Shown: positions 1 to 10,329 of the stretch, one piece after another
Layout: each line of letters starts with the position of its first letter
Position numbering within the stretch: position 1 is the stretch's first letter
Made by a program: the position numbers and the translations under genes
The notes under the pieces: model-generated
The model's input: only the letters and a program-made list of their open reading frames with translations
Databases searched by the model: none
Told to the model about the DNA's origin: nothing
Origin: Dimorphilus gyrociliatus
Taxonomy: Eukaryota > Annelida > Polychaeta > Dinophilidae
Length of the DNA stretch: 64,000 nucleotides
Direction of reading: 5' to 3'
Assembly: GCA_904063045.1 (NCBI GenBank)
Contig: CAJFCJ010000020.1
Span: 1 to 64,000, forward strand

Positions 1-741
1 CAGCAGACTACTAAAAGTTTGTAAATGGTAGAGAGGAGGGCAATAGGCTACAGTTGGCCGGCAGCGAAGGGTCGAGATCCTTTTTGGGGATCATTATAGT
101 GCGAGACCGCTTCAGACAGGAGGGAATCTGTCCATGTCGCCAGAACAACCTATAGAAAGCCTGAGGGTTAAGCCTTTCGGATCGAATTTCTTAAGATCCT
201 TGTAGGTGATGCCGTCAAGACCGGGAGCAGAGTTGTTGGTTCGCTTAAGCTGGCCGACAATCTCAGCGCGGGATGGGGGACGGAGCAAGGGGTGGTTAGG
301 GTCGGTCAATTCTATGCGTCGATGGCCTGCTTTCGAAGTTAAAGGTATCGGGGGTGAGAGCAGGGGGGATTTCATTGGCGAGTTGAACGTCTTCTGGGTC
401 AGGCGGTGGGGCCGCGCCGGAAGAAACTCCCTGTCGGGAGACCACTGATATGAAGGAGGAGGAGGGGCGACCGATTCAATAAAGAAAGAGGTCATATCTT
501 CAATGGAAGCGGAACACTTGGTCTCCTCAGGGTTAGCGATACGGCGGAAAGTGCTAGCCGGATTACGCTTGTAGGCCCTTTGGATATTAGTAGCCGCTTG
601 CCATTGATTGTTAGCCGCATTCGGAGGGGGGCGAGCAAAGTTCCTATTCGCGACTCTACCGCCAGCACTCTCATGCACCCTGGACTGGCGTTGGAAATGG
701 CGAGAACCCAGGCGTCGAAAACTTCTTCCACGCGGGACCAT
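1..741 (-). pseudogene. Start of LINE reverse transcriptase domain, frameshifted
   Basis: The frame open from 741 to 112 contains APGLDGITYKDLKKF (about 195-240), the usual beginning of a LINE reverse transcriptase (S-A-P-G-x-D-G-I). It is preceded by a basic stretch, IQRAYKRNP, like the thumb-proximal N-terminal region of R2-type proteins. Just after it, near 155, the frame is lost, and the following RT-like residues (a W/R/H/G/Q stretch followed by IPKK) continue in another frame. A further shift near 40 falls in the RPIALLS-like block. The catalytic FADD block is not in the window. The upstream part of the protein continues in the frame open from 938 to 492, with another shift near 700. 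Confidence 0.7.
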
Positions 742-1290
742 TCGGACTGACTTCCAATAATCTTGGGGGCAAACTCAGTTAGGATAGCGGCAGCGAAACC
801 CGAAAGTTGCTCCTCGCGTTCCCGTTCAAGCTGTTGATGGGACACGTGCGCAGGAGGAGGGGACGGGGGGTCGGGGAGGAGACTGTTATTATTATTATCA
901 TTAGTAACCTCGTGGTCACGGGACACCGACCGATCCAACCGCGGAGGGGGAGACCAATCTCGAGCGGGAGAGCGGGGACAAGAAAGCGGGGGGGAGAAGA
1001 GGAAGAAGGGACGAGAGAACTGGGGATAATGTCAGCGTCCTCGTCGTAGGAACCATCCCTCTCCGTATCGCACGAAGGCGGCGGGGGGAATCGGGGACCA
1101 CCAGGGGCGCCACCGGTGACGAGTCGATACCGGGGGCAAGGGTAGGCCTAGGTGGGGAGGGATTAGAGGCGACGCGTTCTTCACGGATAAGTTGACTTAG
1201 GCTTGTGGAAGAAGGGCGCGGGGGAGGCGGGGGAGACATCACGGAGGCAGGACCAGCGGCCGAGTCCGGAGAGCTCAACCCCTTATTAAC

Positions 1291-1353
1291 TTTAGGCGGG
1301 GAAATCTGACCTTTAGGCGGGGAAATCCGCTCTTTAGGAGGGGAAATCCGAGC
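1291..1353 (-). repeat. Three 21-bp tandem repeats inside the LINE coding region
   Basis: Three units starting at 1291, 1312 and 1333 differ at a few bases. On the minus strand they encode a seven-residue motif of the form ISPPK plus two residues. The unit length is a multiple of three and the motif is legible only in the 916-1803 frame. This supports that frame as the original one here, and hence a frameshift between it and the zinc-finger frame. Confidence 0.7.
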
Positions 1354-3040
1354 TTGGGCAGAGGGTTCGGACCTGTAGTTGGGGGGAACGAACTGTCTTG
1401 GTCGGAGCACCGACTTTAGGAGGAGGTTTCCCAGCCTCCGTCGGTCGTGCAAGGGTGGCCCTAGAAGAGGAGGAAGAAACAACCGAACCCGAATCTGGGA
1501 TCGCACTGGCCGGGGGTATTTTTGGGACGAGTGCTGAGGAGGAGATAACCTTACGGGGACGGGGTTTCCTGATCTTACTATTATTTTTGTTTTTAGAAGG
1601 CGACGGCGGCAGAGTGGCGAGCGGCAAGAGAGCCTTTGCGGAAGGAAGAGCCGGGGGGGGAGATTTGACCACTTTCGCAAACGAGCCATTCGGCAGAGCG
1701 GGAAGAGTGGGAATGGTGGCGGGGGAAGGCCCAACAGAGATGCGTTGGACAATGGGCTGGGAAGGGGGGGACTGGGATGCAGCGGCAGGAGAGTCCGAGT
1801 CATCTAAATAGATGGACGAGGGATGACCCCCATGATCGCGGTTGAAATGTCTCTTCACAATCCCCAGTGAACGGAAGAAATGGCGACAGCCCCGACACAT
1901 AAAGGTCACTTGCTTAGCGTGGACGGAGCGGATGTGGGCTGAAATCCTGTTGGTAGTGCCGGAAAAGTTGTTGCAAACAGGGCACATTCTATCCAGAAGA
2001 GGATAGGTTAACGGGATGTCGGTAGGGAGAAGGGGAACGGTAGGAGGAGACGCGGCGGAGACATTAGCTCCGGAAATGCACACGCAGGGCGACACCTTGC
2101 AAGGACATTGCGCGGACACAGAAGCAACGACCGGCGGAGGCCTAGGCGCGTTGGGAGGAATTGTCACACGGTCTGAGTCAGCCGCTGCCTGATTAGGACA
2201 GGGGGCCGGCGCAGGCCTACTCGTGGGAGAAAGATTCTTCTCACAGACAGGGGCAGCGGAGGGATTAGCGGTTGGCTGAGGCCTATCTGTGGGAGCGTTA
2301 ACCGGAGTACCGGCCACGCTAACCGAAGTCCCACAGGATGATTTTGAATTATCAACAGGTACAATGGCGGACGAGGGAGGAACAGCGGCGACAACAGCAG
2401 AGGCACCACCAACCGAACGACGCCGTTCGGAGTTGTAAAAAGTTTGCGTAGCAACCCTTATGGGGGCTATTGCGGGTGCAGGAGAAGAAGCAGCCTTCTT
2501 CTTCTTGGCCGCGAGGGAACGAGTATAGATAGGGGAACGGTCAGGTACAGGGACAGCAACAGTAACAACAGATGGGGCGGGACGGGACTTGGACGGGGGA
2601 CGAGAAGGAGGGACAGACACAGAAACATGACCGCCAGGAACAGCCGTACTCACCCTCGACGAAACCGGATCAGCAGTAGCAGAAGAGGAAGAGAGGACGG
2701 CAGAGGGGGCACCCAGAACCGAAGAGGAAGAAGATGCAGCCGTAGTAGCAGTGGTAGTAGTAGTAGAGGTAGTAGAGGTAGAAGAGGGGGAGGGAGAACC
2801 GGTAATGACCTTATCAGGTCGCGAGACAGGTGTAGAGGTGACGGGAACGGAGATGGGAGAGTTAGAGAGGTTATCCGAAACAGGCACACACACACACACA
2901 CACACAGGATCGGCAGGAGGAATAACAAAGTACGAGGAGGGAAGGAACGTCGGGCCGCGGAAGGCAGAGAAGACGTTCTTGAGAGGCCAGCCGCACATCA
3001 GCCGCACATAACATATTCGCCATGTAGCCAGCATCCTCAT
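1334..3040 (-). pseudogene. LINE N-terminal region with two C2H2 zinc fingers
   Basis: This 568-codon open frame is rich in Ser, Pro, Thr, Val and Ala. It contains two adjacent zinc fingers: CPVC followed by H-x5-H (HIRSVH), then CRGC followed by H-x4-H (HFNRDH), at 1832-1984. In R2/NeSL-type LINEs such fingers bind the target site. A VCVCVCV tract is encoded by the (CA)n run at about 2885-2906. The frame ends artificially near 1380: the 916-1803 frame continues the same Pro-rich composition, so the original protein was longer. No start is assigned, because the frame may begin upstream, towards 3435. Confidence 0.6.
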
Positions 3041-3435
3041 CCTCCGCAGCGCCCTCTGCCAGACCGGAATCCAGGCCGTTGTCTTCAGCGGGGACGCTAG
3101 CTAAAGAGCCCGCGTCCTGCTTTGCCGCGTCTTCCTTCTCACCATCACGCCGAACAGGAGACTTGTCCATGAGCTCGGATAAAGTGGAGCCGTCGTTACT
3201 TTGTACAGCCCACCCATCGTCATCTGCGTCGTTGGTGGCATCGTTCCCCGAGCCGTTGGTCTCCTCTGTGCCGGACTACCTCCCGGTGGGGGTTATCCGA
3301 TGGCACTCCGGATGTCGGACCGCTCCCATTGGAGCTATCCAGCGACACCCTCTCTGCTACAGCAACCGGAACTCCTGGTAGCCCTGAAAAGCGCTGTTCT
3401 GCTGATGTATCTGCCCTACTTTGGGACGTTAGCGG

Positions 3436-3980
3436 ATTTAGAACCTTTTTGTAGTAATATCTTATTTTCATAAACGCACGGAGCGGTTTTCGCCTCACAT
3501 TGATTTAGAATTTTTGTGAAATATTTTTTCATTGCTAATTCAAAAATGTTAGAACGACTAGATTATTGAGAATAGGTCACTAACTGCTTTGTTTTTAAAA
3601 TTTGGTAGCACTTTGAAGTTTCCTTTTACAAACGGTAGACGGCGTCTTTTGCAAATTCAGTAATTTGTAGATGGCGTATGATGGCATTTTTAACGGATGC
3701 TTATGTCTGTAGATGGCGTATCTTTCCAATTTATCAGTCGTTATTTATCTGGTAGATGGCGTCATTATTCCTTTTTCTCGTGTACTAATATTATCTTTAA
3801 ATTTAGTGAAATAGGAAAGAAGTGATACTTATACTTTTTGAAATTTACAGTTTAATCTTCAAAAATTTTTAACTGTATCAAGATTATCATTCGGTTTTTT
3901 TTCTAAAGTTTCATTTAAGTGGTTTTTTTATTTTGAATTCTGTTATTTTGTAATTAATCTTTATAAAATTCGATTTAGAC
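3436..3980. repeat. U2-flank repeat, copy 1
   Basis: This stretch is closely similar to 7923-8535 (start points 4,487 bp apart). Identity is strongest in the first ~330 bp and patchier further on, where the TAATTAATCTTTATAA stretch is still shared. It contains four TAGAYGGCG motifs at 3636, 3668, 3710 and 3753. Copy 2 lies directly upstream of a U2 snRNA gene. In copy 1 similarity stops at 3436 and LINE sequence begins, so the promoter-proximal 75 bp and the U2 gene are missing or displaced beyond the left edge. Confidence 0.85.
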
Positions 3981-5189
3981 AGTTTGACTTTAAAGAATTA
4001 CAGTATATAGATACCAGATAGACCGAATTATCCGACTCATCAAATAAAAGTTTTGTTTGTACTCCAGTCTTTTCTAGGGGTTACAAGGGCGATACAAATT
4101 TCGGCGATACATTTATATCTACTGGAAGTGAGGCAGGGATCACTCCGGTAAAAATAGTGCGCCAAGTAGTCAAAAGTGCACCAGTTTTAATAGTTTGAAA
4201 TATAATTATATTTACGAAGAATGAAAGGAAATTTAAGGGGTTGTCCTGTATTACGAACAAATCGAAATTAAAGCAGACACTACAACACTTTGACCTTTGA
4301 CAACGTGGAGGTCAAAGAAACTTTTTTAGTTCATTACCACTAAGATTCCAAAAAAAGAATTCGGAAATGTGAGCGATATTAGGGAGTTTATTGCCGGAAG
4401 TGTGAGAGTATTAGAAAATGGCATAATGGTCATTCCGTACAGCCAGAGTATATTTTGCAGTGTATGAGCAATGAAGGTAATAGAGGGGTTATGATCTAGT
4501 AGTGACTGAATAATAACGCCTAGAATACGGCTAATAGTGTGAAAAGAATTGACGAGGGAAAAAAGTGAATGGCTGACAATACACGTAACATATGAAGATA
4601 CTGTTGATAGTTCTTGCTATAGCTAGGCCAATCGCGTTATGACTGAAATGAAGTTGTTGGGGTTGGTGAGAACAGAAATAGATGTTTGTGTTCTGATAAT
4701 GGAGGTAATCTTGCGATATATTACGTAAATTTTTCGTATTTTGCACATCTCTGTTTATAAGTAGATTTGTATGTGCGACAAGTGTCTTGAATTTGTGCCA
4801 AGCGGTACATTGTCGGGTAGAAATAGTGTTGTATTGCTGAACATTCGTGCTAAGGCGTTTCCTCTTAGATAGTGAAGAAGCAGGTAATGAAAATTCAAAT
4901 GTAGACTAGGTCTAAGAAACTCTCTTTTCTTTCCGTATCATTATTTGCATTGTAGAATTTGCAATTTTCTGCTTCATAGACGACAGACATTTGTAAAATC
5001 TTCAATGTTGGTTTTCAACAAGGGTGTGATTATTACGGTCCTGATTTTCAGTTTGATAAACTTTTACTTTTTATTTATTTATATTTCTATCTTTTGATCA
5101 TATGCAGTACACTGATTTTCGGATGTATCTTTCTAAACCAAACTGCAAGAAAGAAATTGGAGAAACCAAAGATCTCAACGAAAGAAGTT
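3981..5189. other. Intergenic, no feature recognised
   Basis: AT-rich DNA between the first U2-flank repeat and the tandem repeat. Open frames are short and resemble nothing I know. There is a small GGCGATACA repetition near 4090-4110. No RNA gene was recognised. Confidence 0.5.
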
Positions 5190-7000
5190 AGGGAACAAAC
5201 AAGTGACATGTCCAGTAGAACAGTTAAAAACAAAAACGAATCGGAGGCTTAAGAAATGATGGACGATGTACTTAAAGATAACGGCGGGAAAACTGCGCTA
5301 ACAGTGGATATTGAAGAAACTGACCCGTGAACGATGGAAAATTAGCGTGTGAAACTCAATAAACAGAAATTTTGGAAGAATTGTTATAAAGTCAATTGAT
5401 TTCTTAATCAGGAGATAAGGTAAAACATCAGTCCTTGTAGTCTCCCTTAAACATCTGATGTAGTCTGAACAAAATCTCGAATTTCAGGAAAATCAACAAC
5501 ACCTCAATCTACCGCTATTACCACTATGGAGATTGCAAAGCAATTACGACTTAAAACTGGCGGCTAACAACAGTTTTAAAGACATTAAATTAATGGCTAA
5601 GCTATCTTCTATATGTTTGGAACCGATAGTGAAAAGAGGAAAGAGTGAGCGTTGAAGGGAAGTGTTCTACGAAATTGCGGTAAAAAGAACACGTGTAAGA
5701 TTAACATCGACTGGCCATGGCGCAATACATTATATGCATACGAGAGTGACTATAACATTCGACTCATTAATTGGAAGGCTCATAATGTACTCGTGCCAAT
5801 AGGAGCATTATCTTAAATCTTACACGTGTAGATTAACATCGACTAGCCATGGCGCAATACATAATACAGACGAGAGTTGCCGTAACATTCGACTGATGAA
5901 TAGGAGGCGTATAATATATCCGAGCCTGAAAGAAGACTTTTTCCTGAACGCGATATTAGGATTGAGCAATCTTCATTTTAAGTGTGAAGGAGCTTCTTGT
6001 TCGCAATGTAAGTGTTGAATACCAATGCGTTGTTTGTCGTTAGTACTTTTAAAAAAAGACATTTTGGAAATATCATAAAAGCGCAACACATATATCCTGT
6101 GAAGCCTTTAAAATAGAGGAATGTGAAAAGGTTGTTTATTTTAATTGATTATGGCCTACTTCATAATAACGGCGCGAAAAAAGCGCCAACGGCGGGTTAA
6201 TGAAGGCAATAGGCCATTAGGAGCAAGGAACCAGTCAACGGTGGAATAGTAACGCGCGAATCCGAAGAAAAAGAACTTTTGGTAGAATTGTAAAGGACGT
6301 ATTCATTAATCAGGAGATAAGGTAATAATATCAGTTATTTCACCGTCACCTAATAATCCGATGTGGTCCAAACAGAATGACGAATTTCAGCAACATCAAT
6401 CAAACGTTAAACTACCCCTATTATCGCTTTTAGGAATGCAAAGTAATTACGAGTTAGAAGAGACAGACAATAATAGTTCGTACAGACATTTGATTAATGG
6501 TTAAGCCATCATGTATATGTTTGGAACCTTGATTGAAAAGAGGAAAGAATGAGCGTCGAAGGGAATTGTTCTACCAAATTTGCAGATGAAAGAATGTGCG
6601 GAAGATGAGCATGGATTGACTAAAGCGCAGAACATTATATGCAGACGAGAGCGACCATAACATTCCACTCATCAGTAAGGAGGCTCAGAAATGCACTCGT
6701 TCCTCGAGGAAGAGTGTTGTATAGTGCATTTTAGGAGGATAGAGCAATGATCACCCGAACTATGAAGAGGCTTCTTATTGTTAATGTGAGTGTTAAATAC
6801 CAATGCGTTGTTTCCCGCTAATAATTTGATAAAAAGGGTAAATTCAAAAACTATAGACGCGCAAGAGATATGTCCAATGGAACCGTTAACAACGCGAATG
6901 TGAAAGGGTATGTGGATTTCGAAATAATACATAGCGAGCGTGTATAGAAACCTTCAAAACGCCGCCGCCGTTGCTTGGTTGTTATGTAGTACCAAGTGAA
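5190..7000. repeat. Diverged tandem repeat, ~780-bp unit, two full copies and a partial third
   Basis: Landmarks recur in order. TAATCAGGAGATAAGGTAA is at 5405 and 6308, GTTTGGAACC at 5615 and 6519, and ATACCAATGCGTTGTTT at 6019 and 6797. The offset falls from about 904 to 778 because the first copy holds an extra ~126-bp internal duplication (about 5690-5795 and 5823-5925, both containing CCATGGCGCAATACAT). A third, partial unit begins near 6859. No long ORF or transposase similarity is visible. It could be a local satellite or the spacer of a U2 gene repeat. Confidence 0.75.
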
Positions 7001-7661
7001 ACCAGGAGAAATCCTGTGAAAGCTTATTGATCTTTGACCGCAGAAAAATACCGAGAACCAATCGCGTAAGATAGTTCTAATCTACCACTATGTCCACTGG
7101 AGGCATCGCCAACACAACTACGATTTAGAAGTAGAGGACAAGACCATCTACGACGTAGATGACAACCAAAATTTCATGATGAGGGAGTTCAGGATTGGCA
7201 TGTGTGAGTGTTAACTTGATTGGAAGCGTCTAATAATAGTTGTAATGCTTTTTCCAGTTAGATGTCTGGAGATTGGGCAGTGAATAGTAAATCACCGACG
7301 TGTACTTCTGCCACTTTTTCTCCACATGCCACACGTCCACCAGATAATTATACAAATAATAAATTATTTTTCCGCCGTCCACACTTGGCCTTCCAGAGTT
7401 TCAAGCGCTGAAGAAACGTTGATTTATAATTCTTGTTATGAAGAAAGAAAGCAATTGTGGTTTGATTCTTCTGCAATATGATAATGCCGACGTAGAAGCT
7501 TTTTTCATACTACCCGGTAGCGTGGACCATTTCTGGAACATAAATAAAAATAAATTGTATAAATGTACTGAAAATCCCACTTAACCTCAAAAGGACAAGA
7601 GGTTCTTTTCCCTTATATGTGCTATTGTTTTAGAGTAGAAATTTTCTTCCGTAGAAGAAAA
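7001..7661. other. U2 3'-flanking spacer, nothing recognised
   Basis: No coding frame or RNA gene recognised. The part next to 7661 is the immediate 3' flank of the U2 gene and should hold its 3'-end-formation signal, but I see no convincing match to the vertebrate 3' box. Confidence 0.4.
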
Positions 7662-7848
7662 TGGGCCAAACTTGGAGGTACTGCTATACCAAGTCAACCC
7701 GTGAGAAAACTTAAGCAAGCTTAATGCTTTCTCTGAAGACAAAAATACTGTTAACCATATTAGATAACACAGTGTGTTATCAGTTAGCGGTTAAACTAAC
7801 TAGAACAGATACTACACTTTGATCTTAGCCAAAAGGCCGAGAAGCGAT
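7662..7848 (-). ncRNA. U2: U2 spliceosomal snRNA
   Basis: U2 pairs with the intron branch point and with U6 in the spliceosome. The 5' end reads ATCGCTTCTCGGCCTTTTGG, followed by TAAGATCAAAG and the branch-point recognition sequence GTGTAGTATCTGTTC. Stem IIa (AGTTAG/CTAACT) and stem IIb (GATAACAC/GTGTTATC) pair perfectly. A TATTTTTG Sm-type site follows. Stem III keeps the GCTTGC loop, and stem IV pairs ACTTGG with CCAAGT around a loop containing GCAGTACC. The length of 187 nt equals that of vertebrate U2. Stems differ from human in sequence but still pair, so the gene looks functional rather than a processed pseudogene. The extra A in ATCAAAG is also found in nematode U2. Confidence 0.95.
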
Positions 7849-7923
7849 AACATCCATCGTTTCATCAGTTTTTTTATGCGTTTCGAGCCTATTTCCGTTA
7901 CTTTTTGTCCCTGCGATTCGAAA
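7849..7923 (-). promoter_or_regulatory. Putative U2 proximal promoter
   Basis: The 75 bp directly upstream of the U2 start include an ATAAAAAAA tract (complement at about 7869-7877, i.e. -21 to -29) that could act as a TATA-like element. An AACGGAAATAGGCTCG stretch lies near -60 to -45, where a proximal sequence element would sit. The assignment rests on position only, because snRNA promoter elements are lineage-specific. This segment is absent from repeat copy 1. Confidence 0.4.
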
Positions 7924-8535
7924 TTTAGAACCTTTTTGTAGTAATATCTTATTTTCATAAACGCATGGAGCGGTTTCCACTTCATATTGATTAAGAATTC
8001 TTGTGAAATATTTTTTCAATGCTAATTCAAAAATATTAGAGCGACTAGATTATTGAGAATAGGTTATTAACGGCTTTTTTTTTTTAATTTGGTAGCACTT
8101 TGAAGTTTTCTTTTACAAACGGTAGACGGCGTTTTTTGCAAATTCAGCAATTTGTAGATGGCGTATGATGGCATTTTTAACGGATGCTTATGTCTGTAGA
8201 TGGCGTATCTTTCCAATTTATCAGTCGTTTTATATTTGATAGATGGCGTCATATATATAGCGAGCGTTAATTGTCGATTATCATATTTTTAGTTTAAAAA
8301 GAATATTCCTTTAATGGCCTTTCTGTGTTCTTTAATTTTTTGTCGTCGAGTTTTAACATTTTGTTTTCATTGGAGGAAATAGAACAGATGTTGTTGACCC
8401 TCTTCATTGTATAATGTTAACGTTTAATTTTCTGTTTTAAATTTATCAAGATCATCGTTCGATTTATTTTATAAAGTCCCAGTCTTTTTAATGTTTTAAT
8501 TCTCTTATTTAGTAATTAATCTTTATAAGATTTGA
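7923..8535. repeat. U2-flank repeat, copy 2
   Basis: Second copy of the repeat at 3436-3980, ending 75 bp upstream of the U2 gene. Its four TAGAYGGCG motifs (8123, 8155, 8197, 8240) have the same spacing as in copy 1: 32, 42 and 43 bp. Constant spacing despite base changes and indels elsewhere suggests a distal U2 promoter or enhancer array, or simply recent duplication. Confidence 0.85.
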
Positions 8536-9528
8536 GGGTGTATTTTTTTATTAGGTTTGTTACAAAGTACTTTCGTCCTTTCTTAGTATTATTAGTGGTG
8601 TTATTAAAGCTACTTCCTTAACGGATGTTTTTCACTCGTCATAAAATGAATGTGCAATAAAATTGATAGTTCTTTGACTAGTTTCAGTCTTTGATTGTAA
8701 ATTGAAAGTTTATTAGTCTTTGTAACTTTTTGCCTCTTTAATTTTGCCTTTTGTTTAAGTATATATTACTATATGATAGTATGTAATAATCAGTAATACG
8801 AATTGTAACGTCGCAAATTTTGGTATTGTTTGCCAGTTGCTGTTTCATTTTAGATCTTACGGAAGCTTTCGCTGCGCCATCTTTTGCGAAAAATAGGCAA
8901 GGGCCTTCTGGTACGTATAATAAAAGGTTTGTTGTTAAAAAAGACCTGAAAAGAAAATCTCCTGGATCTAGTTAATTGCTTTTAGATTAATCAAAACATA
9001 TTTTTACGACCTGATTGCTTTTAACTTGCCTACAAATTATATTTACTTGAACATGATTTGTAATCTTGATCTTTTCATACATGAAATCGTTTTGAAGTGG
9101 TCTTTTTCATGATGGAAATTTTTGTGAAAAAGGTAGTTGTTTTCATAACTGAATGTTTTTCGAGATTACACTTTAAAAGTAGCGTTATATAGTAAGAGGA
9201 AAAGAAACATAATGACAAAGATTGGCTTGGTGAAGTGTTATAAATCGAAATTTGATACAAACTTTCTATAGAAATGGTGTTTGTTTAAAAAAATACAAAC
9301 TAATAATAAACGGAATAAAGGAAGAACACAGAGCCGGAGAGTATACAAAATCGGAAAATATTGTATGCGTTGATCGTTTTGTGTAACTGTCGGCATGCTT
9401 TGATGTAAAGGTGCATTGCACCGGCTTTCTTTATTGCACATTTCGTTTGTTTTGTGTTTTAATTTAATGGTACGGCGCCAATGCGCAATTGAACGTTTGT
9501 ACTATACTGATCGCGTGCGCGTCTAGAT

Positions 9529-9552
9529 CTTTGTCTATGAATTGATCAAAGG
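9529..9552. promoter_or_regulatory. Pair of candidate TCF/LEF sites
   Basis: CTTTGTC at 9529-9535 and TTGATCAAAGG at 9542-9552 match the TCF/LEF consensus (CCTTTGATS) on opposite strands, 6 bp apart, about 0.8 kb before the Brachyury start codon. Brachyury is a direct Wnt/beta-catenin target in many animals, so the position is plausible. Such short motifs also occur by chance. Confidence 0.4.
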
Positions 9553-9694
9553 TCTAATTGACTCGTCTCCAACGTCGTACCGACCGTATAAGTTTCTTTT
9601 AAGTTCATTTTTAATTGTTTTATTAATGAATACGATCCGTTATACGGCTAAATTATCTGCTACCGTCATCTTTAGGTTTTAATTAAGAACCGTG

Positions 9695-9702
9695 AGGTGT
9701 AA
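9695..9702 (+). promoter_or_regulatory. Candidate T-box half-site
   Basis: AGGTGTAA resembles the Brachyury half-site AGGTGTGA and lies about 630 bp upstream of the Brachyury start codon. It could allow autoregulation. It is a single imperfect half-site. Confidence 0.25.
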
Positions 9703-9740
9703 TCCGATTTTTAGCTTTTCGAGTGTCTCTTAAAAAGCTG

Positions 9741-9776
9741 TTCGTGAGCTATCACTCACGAATCGTTCAACGAACG
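9741..9776. repeat. Two adjacent short inverted repeats
   Basis: TTCGTGAG (9741-9748) and CTCACGAA (9755-9762) form a perfect 8-bp inverted repeat with a 6-nt loop. A second small palindrome, CGTTC-AA-CGAACG, follows directly. They may be a dimeric protein-binding site or a transcribed hairpin. No function can be assigned. Confidence 0.5.
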
Positions 9777-10329
9777 CGTGTCTTTTGAAGTGGAACGGAA
9801 AGGCGTCATAAAGAGCGTCGCGTGGGAAGACGGGTACCGTTCAAAGGCGGGAGTAGTGACAAAACGAAACGGCTCAAAGGATTCGAGGCAAAGCCCCGTT
9901 CTACTGCACTATCAACAATCCGCGGCTCGCCCTGCGTAAACAATTGAGTCAATGCCTGAATATTACAGCGAATAAAAGGAGCCGGCACGTATTTAGCATA
10001 ATCTTGCGCACCTGCGTTAGCGCCTCTTCATTATCACTAGGTATCGGCTTTATGTCTTTCTACGGATCAACCCCGCGTCACTAGGACACCCATCGGCTAT
10101 CGAACAAACAACAAGTAAAACAGGCCACCCGTAAAATTTAAGCTCCGCCCACTCCTCTTCTGTTAGCAAATAACCTCTCAGAAAATTGTCGGATCGCTTT
10201 CTTATTGGACATTCGAACAAGCTGTTCGCTGATAGCGTCACTCTCACAGCGCAAAAGTGTCAATAAGGTTGAGATCGATAGTGAGTGTTACAGGACAGTG
10301 TTAGTTGGCTGACAAACTTTGACGAGAGT

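Larger units (their letters stand above)
1..3435 (-). mobile_element. 5' half of a degenerate non-LTR retrotransposon (LINE), truncated by the window edge
   Basis: On the minus strand, reading from 3435 towards 1, the segment encodes a long Pro/Ser-rich region, a pair of C2H2 zinc fingers (1832-1984), more Pro-rich sequence and then the first conserved block of a reverse transcriptase (206-240). The reading frame is broken several times: near 1380 and 1085, both at runs of six G, near 700, near 155 and near 40. It is therefore a dead copy or carries homopolymer assembly errors. N-terminal zinc fingers before a reverse transcriptase in one long ORF, with no apurinic endonuclease domain seen between them, fit the restriction-like-endonuclease LINEs (R2/NeSL/Utopia group), but the endonuclease would lie beyond the left edge. 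The segment is much more GC-rich than its surroundings. The 5' end is set at 3435, where similarity to the U2-flank repeat starts. Confidence 0.75.
8536..10329. promoter_or_regulatory. Region upstream of Brachyury
   Basis: No gene seen. The proximal ~900 bp are less AT-rich and hold candidate TCF/LEF sites, a T-box half-site and inverted repeats, listed separately. No TATA box or transcription start can be fixed. Frames open across 9806-10247 are short and unconserved in appearance. Confidence 0.4.

Noticed and set aside
2444-3100. Long plus-strand frame, Arg/Gly/Ser-rich
   Set aside because: Antisense shadow of the LINE coding region; composition is what the complement of a Pro/Ser-rich frame gives.
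10285-10329. N-terminal extension of Brachyury from a GTG codon
   Set aside because: Animals rarely initiate at GTG, and the ATG at 10330 gives an N terminus of the usual length before the T-box.
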